Shown in pieces: positions 16,420-23,127 of a stretch of DNA of 33,221 nt. How positions within the stretch are numbered: the stretch's first letter is position 1; every line of letters begins with the position of its first letter. This DNA is from Candidatus Nealsonbacteria bacterium (GTDB lineage Bacteria > Patescibacteriota > Minisyncoccia > Minisyncoccales > CSSED10-335), in NCBI GenBank assembly GCA_019923605.1, contig JAHXGM010000007.1:1-33221 (forward strand), read 5' to 3'. The notes below the pieces were generated by a model that was given only the letters and a program-made list of their open reading frames with translations, was not told where the DNA came from and did not search any database. A program made the translations under genes and the position numbers.

Positions 16420-18093
16420 TTATTTCCAAAGTGATCTTTTATCAGCAAGCCTGCCTCCTTCAAAAGATTTCAAAAAATATTTCGTTATTATCATAGAAGA
16501 GAACATACTGACTGAGATACCAATAATTAGGGTTAAAGCAAATCCCTTTACAAAGCTTGTTCCTATAAAAAATAGAATGAAAGCTACAATCAGGGTCGTA
16601 ACATTTCCATCTCTAATTGATGACCAAGCCATATTAAAACCACTATCAATACTATCTCGGATATTTTTACCTAAAGCTAATTCTTCTCTCATTCGGGAAA
16701 AAATTAATATATTAGCATCAATAGCCATTCCGATAGATAGAATAAACCCAGCAATACCTGATAGGGTAAGCGTTACGGGAAGAGCTTTAAATATTGATAA
16801 GACTAATAATATATAAAGGGATAAGCTAAGAACTGCCAATATCCCAGGCAATCGATAAAAAATAATCATAAATATAGCTATAGCTAAAAATCCCCATAAT
16901 CCAGCTCCTAATGATTTGGTAAGCGAATCCATTCCTAAGGCTGGGCCAACACTTTGATGCGACATTAGCTGAATTGGAACTGGTAGTGCTCCACTCCTTA
17001 AACGATTAACAATCTCTCTGGCCTTTTCAAGGCTAGTGTCTCCGGTAATAACTGCTCTGCCTCCAGTAATTGTTTCTTGAATCATTGGAGCGTAAAGATC
17101 ATCTTCTGTTATTTTTCCATCACCAGTAGTATCAATTATTGACCTACCGTCTAAAAATATTGCTAAAGGCTGACCAACATTTCTTTCAGTTATGGCTGCA
17201 AATATTTGAGCCCCTTCTGCTGTAAACTCAAGTTCAATCTGGATTCTTCCAGTCAACGGATCTACAATATAACGAGCAGTCTTTAAGTGATGACCTCCCA
17301 ACTCGGTTCTTCTCCAAGTCAAACCATCTTGAATAGATCTTTTCTCAATTAAAATATGACTTGCTTTTATTTGTCCATCGTCATTTTCGTCTTCAGTTTT
17401 TTGAATGACATGATAACCGAATTGAGTTTCAATAATTTCAGATGATATCTCATCTTTAGATAGACCAAAAACTGCTTCCTCAAATTCAGGAACCATAATT
17501 CCTCGACCAAACCAACCTAAATCTCCCCCTTGATTGCCACTTCCAGGGTCATCAGAATAGCTACGTGCTAATTCACTAAAATCTTCACCGGCTAAAACTC
17601 TTCCTAATATCTCTTCTGCCCGCACTAATGCCTCGGCGTTATGCAGTTCTGCTTCAATCATTTGCTCTTCTTCAACATATAATTCTTTAAATTCTAGAAA
17701 TGGTGTTTCTCCAATCATTCTCATGGCTTCAGCCGAATCGACAACACCAGCTAACTCTACTACTAGCCTATCTCCCTTAATTTGAACTAAAGGATCGACA
17801 ATACCAAACTGATCAATGCGATGTCCAATAAGACTTTGTAGACTATCCATTCTTTGACTCCTTTCGCTCTCTGGAACATCAGAAAGATCTGCTTGATAAA
17901 GCATTTGTGTTCCTCCTTGAAGATCAAGTCCTAATCTAAACGGTCTTTCTGTAAAGTGAGAAAATTCAAGCCCTGTTTTATTATTCAAAAAATCTATTCC
18001 ACGATTAAAAAATCCCGGATAAACAAAAGTACCTAAAAGAACTCCGAATAAAAGAAAAATAGCACTCAATAATTTATAATATCCTTTTTTCAT
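16420..18093 (-). CDS. secD: Protein translocase subunit SecD with inserted parvulin-like domain
   Basis: A 557-residue SecD. Standard parts: TM1 (8-27), GLDLQGGTQMLYQAD (55-69), VVELAGV, and the six-TM C-terminal half with GMAIDANILIFSRMREEL. Between PFLEFKELY (131-139) and WRRTELGGHHLKTAR (260-274), where normal SecD is continuous, lies an insertion with a parvulin-type prolyl isomerase core: AEEILGRVLAGEDFSELA (159-176), GGDLGWFGRGIMVPEFEEA (189-207), TQFGYHVIQK (223-232). The first parvulin strand, ASHILI (244-249), comes after this core. A second small insertion, DTTGDGKITEDD (321-332), looks like a calcium-binding EF-hand loop. Both insertions are in the extracytoplasmic P1 domain. secD heads the longest operon in the window. 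Confidence 0.93.
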   Translation of the reverse strand: MKKGYYKLLSAIFLLFGVLLGTFVYPGFFNRGIDFLNNKTGLEFSHFTERPFRLGLDLQGGTQMLYQADLSDVPESERSQRMDSLQSLIGHRIDQFGIVDPLVQIKGDRLVVELAGVVDSAEAMRMIGETPFLEFKELYVEEEQMIEAELHNAEALVRAEEILGRVLAGEDFSELARSYSDDPGSGNQGGDLGWFGRGIMVPEFEEAVFGLSKDEISSEIIETQFGYHVIQKTEDENDDGQIKASHILIEKRSIQDGLTWRRTELGGHHLKTARYIVDPLTGRIQIELEFTAEGAQIFAAITERNVGQPLAIFLDGRSIIDTTGDGKITEDDLYAPMIQETITGGRAVITGDTSLEKAREIVNRLRSGALPVPIQLMSHQSVGPALGMDSLTKSLGAGLWGFLAIAIFMIIFYRLPGILAVLSLSLYILLVLSIFKALPVTLTLSGIAGFILSIGMAIDANILIFSRMREELALGKNIRDSIDSGFNMAWSSIRDGNVTTLIVAFILFFIGTSFVKGFALTLIIGISVSMFSSMIITKYFLKSFEGGRLADKRSLWK

Positions 18094-18100
18094 TTCTTAT

Positions 18101-18129
18101 ATTCTATATAAAAAAGATCCGTATGTCAA
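18101..18129 (-). promoter_or_regulatory. Strong predicted secD promoter, leaderless
   Basis: TTGACA (18124-18129) and TAGAAT (18101-18106) with a 17-nt spacer. The -35 is a full consensus match and the -10 matches five of six. The secD ATG (18091-18093) starts only 7 nt after the -10 box, so transcription should begin at or next to the A of the start codon. It probably drives the roughly 9.6-kb run down to the terminator at 8497-8518. Confidence 0.8.
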
Positions 18130-18254
18130 ACTTGGATGATACATTCTACTCCGAAGTGAAACATCGAAATAAATTAAAAGAGCATGTGTTTTCAGATAAA
18201 ATAATTAATGAGGTATCATTAATTAACCCAATAAACAACATGCCTTTACAATAG
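18123..18254 (+). other. Weak candidate small ORF and adjoining open frame between secD and the next gene
   Basis: The stretch 18094-18381 has no convincing gene. ATG 18123 to TAG 18254 could encode 43 residues (MSNLDDTFYSEVKHRNKLKE...). Directly after, in the next frame, an open stretch without its own good start runs to about 18430 and is rich in Lys (RTKIKKKEMAKLQEKK). The two could be one frameshifted remnant. The ATG lies inside the secD -35 region on the opposite strand, which argues against a functional gene. Confidence 0.2.
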
Positions 18255-18381
18255 AACAGAAAAATCAGCAATCTGTTCCGCTAAGAACCAAGATAAAGAA
18301 AAAGGAAATGGCAAAGCTTCAAGAAAAGAAACTGGTTTTGATATTTACTTTGCCTATCCATATCAAAAAGAAAGTTGAGAA

Positions 18382-19416
18382 TCAAATAGAATCCAAGCCT
18401 TGCGTCATTATCTCTTCTTCTGGAAGAATAAAATCTTGATCCATCATCATAGGAGCCATAAGCTCTTCAATGGTGATATAGTCATCTGGAATTTCTACAA
18501 CTACAGATTTCCCAAAATCATAAAAATTAATCTGAGCGTCCATAGATAATGTGCCTAACATATCATTATTAATCTCAGAAAGATCCATATCTCTTGTAAA
18601 ATCTAACCTGTAAAGGTAAAAATCTTTCTTTCCAATAAATACTTCCATTTCAATGTTTCCAAATTGATCCATCAACCTGTTAAATTCTTGGTAATCACTT
18701 TCGGTTGGCATATCAATCAAATAATCATCATCTGAAAGGCTAACTATTATTTCTACTAAATCCGGGGTGATATTCTTTATTACATCTTTATCTAAATGAA
18801 CAACAAGGTGGTATACATCAGTTCCGTTAATTTTTGTGTCAGGTAAAGCCTCTTTTACTTTCATCATATCGTTATCTTTGATCAGCTTCATAATCTTTTC
18901 AGTCACAATCTTAACTTTCCTATCCATTTCTTCAACATCATCAGTCGAAACCTCTACCTTAATCCATTGATTCCTAATCATGCTAAGATCCATCAAGGGA
19001 ATAACTGGAATAGTTGTAAGTCTATAATATACATCATTTCCAGAACCGATCGCATCACCAGTTAAGGTGAAAGATGTGCCCTCGATAGAAGCATTAAAAT
19101 CAAAATCTAGTTTACTAACATCAGCAACCATATCACTCTCTCCCGTCATATTATATGCAAATGCCACAGAAGAATCTTCGCCAACAACACCAATATTACC
19201 TTTCCATTCAAATCCATAACTATCTAGCTCACTCATTTTAGTAACCATATTACTCAAAATTCTTTCTGGAGAGGGACGAAAAATAAATGACCTTAGGGCA
19301 AAAACTGATCCACCCAATAACAAAAGAACTAATGCAATGAAAAGAACTTTATTTTTCTTGGGCTTCTCTTGGCTATACTCAGAGATTATTTTATCTTCTT
19401 CTATATTTTCACTCAT
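18382..19416 (-). CDS. Membrane-anchored protein, LolA/LppX-like fold possible
   Basis: A 344-residue protein with a charged cytoplasmic N-terminus, one TM helix (about residues 24-42) and a large acidic outer domain starting ERILSNMVTKMSELDSYGFE. Outer domains that begin with such a helix and continue as alternating beta strands (FEWKGNIGV, VAFAYNMTG, LDFDFNASI, KDFYLYRLDF) resemble the LolA/LppX lipoprotein-binding fold, but I cannot assign a family. Start ATG 19416 is preceded by a strong Shine-Dalgarno sequence (GGGGGAG, 19425-19431 on the plus strand); a TTG one codon earlier is less likely. A TATAAT box lies at 19462-19467, next to the end of the IS remnant. Confidence 0.7.
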   Translation of the reverse strand: MSENIEEDKIISEYSQEKPKKNKVLFIALVLLLLGGSVFALRSFIFRPSPERILSNMVTKMSELDSYGFEWKGNIGVVGEDSSVAFAYNMTGESDMVADVSKLDFDFNASIEGTSFTLTGDAIGSGNDVYYRLTTIPVIPLMDLSMIRNQWIKVEVSTDDVEEMDRKVKIVTEKIMKLIKDNDMMKVKEALPDTKINGTDVYHLVVHLDKDVIKNITPDLVEIIVSLSDDDYLIDMPTESDYQEFNRLMDQFGNIEMEVFIGKKDFYLYRLDFTRDMDLSEINNDMLGTLSMDAQINFYDFGKSVVVEIPDDYITIEELMAPMMMDQDFILPEEEIMTQGLDSI

Positions 19417-19475
19417 CAATTTGCTCCCCCATTTGCCAATTTAACTGGCCAACAAAGGAAAATTATATTATTAAT

Positions 19476-19749
19476 TGTACTATCCAACCACATTGGTAAC
19501 GAAATGATTAGAATTAATAGTTATTGATTGATCAACTGTTCGACTTTCAGCTAATCTTTGGATCTTATCAGATCGTGCTTTAGAATTTTCTTCTGATGAG
19601 ATTCTTAATTCTAATTCTAATAATTTTTGTTTAGGTGTCAAGTAATCAATTCCTCTATACCTTTTCTCAAATTTGGTATTAATTATTAGTTAGTTTTTTC
19701 GACCAACTAATATTATACTAAACCGTTACCAAAGTAGTTAGCAGTTACA
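19476..19749 (-). mobile_element. Insertion-sequence remnant 1, DDE transposase C-terminus between inverted ends
   Basis: The minus strand from about 19697 to 19480 encodes YRGIDYLTPKQKLLELELR and on to NVVG-stop, the C-terminal tail of an rve-type integrase/transposase (IS481/IS3-like). The ends are imperfect inverted repeats starting TGTA: TGTACTATCCAACCACATTG on the left and, read on the minus strand from 19749, TGTAACTGCTAACTACTTTG, both followed by GTAACG. The internal part is deleted, so the element cannot move alone. A second copy of the tail is at 26472. No clear target-site duplication is visible. Confidence 0.75.
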
Positions 19750-19948
19750 AATGAGCCATTGAGTTGACTTTAAAAAAGAAGTATCGGGTTATCCGCTTTA
19801 CCAGAAGGAATAGTATTTTAGCCCCTCTCTTTGAAACACAGAGTGACTTCTTTTTATGTTAAACCAATCTCGCTTGAACGCAAGATTTCAAAAATCTTTG
19901 AAATGGGTTTTGCGTGCCAATCATTCATAATAACTTTGTGGATGGTAA
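19750..19948. other. Intergenic stretch between IS remnant and DedA gene
   Basis: About 200 bp without a supported gene. It contains an AT-rich palindrome, ATTTCAAAAATCTTTGAAAT near 19886-19905, which may act as a transcription end for the DedA/PerM genes arriving on the minus strand. Confidence 0.3.
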
Positions 19949-20602
19949 CTACATTCGCCGTGCTTTAATTTTTTTTCTAATATAATAACCCAAAAAAGAT
20001 AAAAGTAGTAAGAAAAAAACAACTGAAAGAACATATTTTTCAAATTTTGAAATCATATCCGCATAAGTTACATATAATTCTCCGACCTGCCATCCAACCA
20101 AGCCTAGTACAAAGGCACGGACAAACGCTCCAAGGCTGGTAATAATAATAAATTTTTTAAACTGATAACGAACAACCCCACAGAAACCGGAGATTGCGAC
20201 TCCCGGTATAATTGGTAATACTCGCAAAACAAAAAGGGATATTTCATCGCCTTTGCCGCGCGTGAATCGTGCCTCTGATTTCTCAATATCATCCCAGTTG
20301 ATCCCGGTCCACTTTTTACTTTTTTCAATAACCGGCTTACCGCCGAAAAAACCGAGAGCATATACCAAGGTCGACCCAATAGTGATCCCAATGGATACCG
20401 GAAGAGCAATGGTAAAAGCTCCTCTAAGTACGATTTCTGTAAAAGAAACGCTGGTTGGGAGAAGAAAGAAACCAGCGGCGAGAGGCACTATGGGTGACGG
20501 AACCGGAGCAATAATTTCTTCAATAAGAGTTGCAAGAAAAACTCCCCATGCGCCATATTGTGAAATTATTGACTGGATATAGGTAATAAAATTTTCAATC
20601 AT
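19949..20602 (-). CDS. DedA/VTT-domain membrane protein
   Basis: A 217-residue DedA (SNARE-associated) family protein, thought to act in lipid scrambling or recycling of undecaprenyl-phosphate-type carriers. Evidence: GAWGVFLATLIEEIIAPVPS near the N-terminus with the family EEI-x-PVPSP motif, G-x-x-LGY/ALGFFGGKPVIEK, FTRGKGDEISLFVLRVLPIIPG containing the R-x-x-P-x-x-PG motif, and GAFVRAFVLGLVGWQVGE. The C-terminus is basic (YIRKKIKARRM). ATG at 20602 is preferred to the TTG at 20611. It lies 37 nt after the PerM-like gene. Base composition looks richer in G+C than the core genes. Confidence 0.88.
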   Translation of the reverse strand: MIENFITYIQSIISQYGAWGVFLATLIEEIIAPVPSPIVPLAAGFFLLPTSVSFTEIVLRGAFTIALPVSIGITIGSTLVYALGFFGGKPVIEKSKKWTGINWDDIEKSEARFTRGKGDEISLFVLRVLPIIPGVAISGFCGVVRYQFKKFIIITSLGAFVRAFVLGLVGWQVGELYVTYADMISKFEKYVLSVVFFLLLLSFLGYYIRKKIKARRM

Positions 20603-20639
20603 GGGATTCAACTAGTTAGTTTTATTTAAAAACCTCTCA

Positions 20640-21680
20640 CTAATTCATTATTTTATCTCGTGTTTTCAAGGAAAAATAAATATCAATCAATGCCAAACAC
20701 ACGCTCATAGAGAGAGGACCAAGCAAAAATCCCAAAGGCCCGAAAAGGGCGAGACCTCCAAGCACCGCCAAAAATACTGCCAGCGGATGTAGTCGCATGC
20801 TTCGTCCGACGAGTTTCGGCCCCAAAAAATTATCAACGAGACCGACAGCAGTTAGCCCCCACATAATAAGCCCCGCCCCGCCAAAGGCATTACCGGTAAG
20901 GAACAAAAAGATAATTGCGGGAACGATAACCAGCGCCGTGCCTATTCCCGGCACCAAAGCGACTATCGCGGCCACGCTTCCCCAAAGAACGGCATTGGGA
21001 ACTCCAAAAATCGTAAATCCTATGCCGGTGAGTATTCCTTGAAGGAGACCGATGGTGAGATTACCCTTTACGATGGCCGATACGGCAGATTGAAGTCTCA
21101 AAACGATTAACTCATTATCCTTATCATCAAGCGGACTTAATGCAACAAGGTAATCTTTTAGCTTGTGCCCATCCTTTAAGAAAAAATAAAAGGCGTTAAG
21201 AAATACGAACACGTTCAAAAGTATTTTTACAAAACTTGAGAAAATCCCGCCAAGATGTTGAACCAAGACTCCCAATCCCTGCTTAATATGTTGATTGATA
21301 TTCAACTCAAATGTTTCCGGAATCGGCAAAACGAGACGCGCTTGATCCAAAACTCCCTCAACCACCGCAACCAAATCATTTCGGTTTTCGCCCGAGAGTG
21401 TCAGATAGAGCCCTGTTGATTCTTTCAATATCAGAGTCCCAAGAAACGCTATTGGTAAAACAAAGAGAATTATGGCGGTAACGGTTGTGGCAAAAGCCGC
21501 AAAACTCGATCGCTCTCGCGTCAAACTCAAAAATTTTCCGTAGATAGGCTGAAAAAGAAAAGCGAACACAGCCGCCACAATAAGAGGAATTAGAAACGGC
21601 TGAACGATAAAATACACAACAACTATCGAAGCTGTGAGACAGAAAAGTAAAAAATAATTTGAATGTTGGTTATGGTTCAT
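20640..21680 (-). CDS. AI-2E/PerM family transporter
   Basis: A 346-residue polytopic membrane protein of the AI-2E exporter-like (PerM/UPF0118) family, about eight TM segments. Signatures: YFIVQPFLIPLIVAAVFAFLFQPIY at the N-terminus (key part FLIPLIVA-x-x-AFLFQPIY), an amphipathic middle, VFLNAFYFFLKDG, KGNLTIGLLQGILTGIGF, ALVPGIGTALVIVPA, and FLGPKLVGRSMRLHPLAVF. Substrates vary in the family, including export of small signals and Na+/H+ exchange. ATG at 21680 lies 2 nt after the stop of a truncated XRE gene, as if both were once in one operon. Composition differs from the core genes. Confidence 0.88.
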   Translation of the reverse strand: MNHNQHSNYFLLFCLTASIVVVYFIVQPFLIPLIVAAVFAFLFQPIYGKFLSLTRERSSFAAFATTVTAIILFVLPIAFLGTLILKESTGLYLTLSGENRNDLVAVVEGVLDQARLVLPIPETFELNINQHIKQGLGVLVQHLGGIFSSFVKILLNVFVFLNAFYFFLKDGHKLKDYLVALSPLDDKDNELIVLRLQSAVSAIVKGNLTIGLLQGILTGIGFTIFGVPNAVLWGSVAAIVALVPGIGTALVIVPAIIFLFLTGNAFGGAGLIMWGLTAVGLVDNFLGPKLVGRSMRLHPLAVFLAVLGGLALFGPLGFLLGPLSMSVCLALIDIYFSLKTRDKIMN

Positions 21681-21682
21681 AA

Positions 21683-21808
21683 TTATTTCCGAAATAAGTC
21701 ACGCACAGAAACATTCAACGATTTGGCAATTTTCTCAATGTTTTCCAGCGTTATATTCTTTTCGGCTCGCTCAATCATACCGATATATATTCGGCAAACG
21801 AGCCATTC
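21683..21808 (-). pseudogene. Remnant of an XRE-family HTH regulator
   Basis: The minus strand encodes RIYIGMIERAEKNITLENIE and then KIAKSLNVSVRDLF before TAA. This is the second half of a Cro/C1-type helix-turn-helix domain (usual form RTYIGMIERGEKNITL). The N-terminal half is gone; the frame hits a stop just above 21808. Only about 40 codons remain. Confidence 0.7.
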
Positions 21809-21839
21809 TTACGGGGACGGACGGGATTTTTGGCAGCGG

Positions 21840-21937
21840 CTATATTTTTTCTAACCTCTTTACTCTTTCTTCCACCAGCGGATGAGTCGAGAAAAGTCTG
21901 TCAAGAGCGATGGTTTGAATGGATTAACTATAAACAT
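21840..21937 (-). pseudogene. Remnant of HtpX-type M48 protease C-terminus
   Basis: In one frame the minus strand reads MFIVNPFK, and in the next frame TIALDRLFSTHPLVEERVKR and LEKI-stop. Both are signatures of the HtpX C-terminus (FIVNP... and LFSTHPPxEERIxRL). A small deletion between them has broken the frame, and the HExxH part is absent. This shows the island has lost genes by deletion. Confidence 0.65.
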
Positions 21938-22101
21938 CTACACTGTAGCTTCATATTTCAGTGCCCAATTAAGGGATGAGCACAGGAAGATTAATGAAGT
22001 TTTTTAAAGAAGATTTGGGTAAAATACTTTAGAATGATAGTTATAATGTTAGTCAATTATAGTAATATTTCTGATGGTCAATTCTATTCTCAAACATTCT
22101 T

Positions 22102-22464
22102 TTAAGACCTGTTGTAATCGTCAGCAATACGTTCAATGTCGTCTTCATTATGTTCACCAAATGAAACCTCTACGATAACAGCATTAGTAAGAGCCTCAAT
22201 GCGATGTAACTCTCTCTTCTTGATGAAAATGGTTTTTTGCGGAGTCAATACGCTCTTCTTGTTTCCTTTTTGAACTCTCACCTCACCTTCGGCAACAATC
22301 CAAAATTCACTTCTTTCGGCGTGTTTTTGCAGACTCAACAAATGCCCTTTTTTGATAAGCAGAATTTTCAGATGCCATTTTCCTCTACTTTCCGCAAAAT
22401 CATAAAACTTCCCCCAAGGTTTGCGTACAATATTGTGAAGTTGTTTTATATTAATCTTTTTCAT
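22102..22464 (-). CDS. Cupin, mannose-6-phosphate isomerase type II-like
   Basis: A 120-residue single-domain cupin like the C-terminal domain of ManC/AlgA (mannose-1-phosphate guanylyltransferase/mannose-6-phosphate isomerase). Family landmarks: RKPWGKFYDFAE near residue 14, LSLQKHAERSEFWIVAEGEV (43-62), IFIKKRELHRIEA, and DDIERIADDY at the C-terminus. The usual HHH of the metal site is reduced to a single His in KHAERSE, so catalysis is uncertain. Next to GH130 genes, which act on mannosides and release mannose-1-phosphate, a role in linking mannose phosphates to fructose-6-phosphate is plausible (inference). Confidence 0.82.
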   Translation of the reverse strand: MKKINIKQLHNIVRKPWGKFYDFAESRGKWHLKILLIKKGHLLSLQKHAERSEFWIVAEGEVRVQKGNKKSVLTPQKTIFIKKRELHRIEALTNAVIVEVSFGEHNEDDIERIADDYNRS

Positions 22465-22664
22465 TGTTCCAATTTTTATGTCTTGGAGATTCTGTAAACA
22501 AAATAATCAAATTAGTGATAAGCTTTTCTGCAATTAGTGTGTCTGCGGGAAAAAACTTCCTTTTAGGGCACCTAGAACTTTCCCCTATACCTACTCTTGT
22601 TAACTAAAATAGCGGCTCCAGCCTCCCGCAACAATTCGTAATGGAAAAGTTCGCTACTAAAATT

Positions 22665-23126
22665 TTATAAAGGTATGGTTTTCTCTGCGTATTTTTTAAG
22701 TAACCAGGAACTTGACTGGATTTTTCCGCCTCTACCAACATTAAAAATCATTTTACAGTCAATTTCATTACATACGGCAACTTCGGGTATATTATCTTTG
22801 GTTCGATCTCCTCCATTTGCAAAAATATGTGGGCGAACTTCTAATAATTCTTTACAAATACTCATATCTTTTGAGTTTTCAGAATGTTTTGTGACCACCA
22901 CTTTATCGACGCAACCTATTGCTTCTAAAATTTCTTTTCTTTCATCTTGCGGCATAAACGCACGCCCTTTTTTTACCTTGAGCCAGTTATCGTTATTTAA
23001 AATAACAACCAATACATCGCCAAATTTTTTTGCTTCTTTAAACATTCGGATATGGCCCACGTGAATTGGGTCAAAACCTCCGCTTACGGCAACAATAATT
23101 TTTTTGTTTTTCTTTTTGATAGTCAT
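22665..23126 (-). CDS. HIGH-motif nucleotidyltransferase (cytidylyltransferase-like)
   Basis: A 153-residue Rossmann-fold nucleotidyltransferase. The nucleotide site GGFDPIHVGHIRMFKEA (residues 16-32) is the GxFDxxHxGH motif. The order VLNNDNW, then PQDERKEILEAIGCVDKVVV, then FANGGDR resembles RfaE2/HldE adenylyltransferases and glycerol-3-phosphate cytidylyltransferases. The substrate cannot be told; a sugar- or polyol-phosphate is likely. I choose ATG at 23126 (MTIKKKNKK), 1 nt after the GH130 stop; the longer frame from 23189 only overlaps that gene. It ends the GH130 operon. Confidence 0.82.
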   Translation of the reverse strand: MTIKKKNKKIIVAVSGGFDPIHVGHIRMFKEAKKFGDVLVVILNNDNWLKVKKGRAFMPQDERKEILEAIGCVDKVVVTKHSENSKDMSICKELLEVRPHIFANGGDRTKDNIPEVAVCNEIDCKMIFNVGRGGKIQSSSWLLKKYAEKTIPL

Positions 23127-23127
23127 A

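Noticed and set aside
16419-16463. Longer SecF start
   Set aside because: The extra 15 residues overlap the secD coding end and have no counterpart in SecF; ATG at 16418 fits better.
20104-20582. Open frames on both strands inside the DedA gene
   Set aside because: They are shadows of a clearly recognisable DedA protein.
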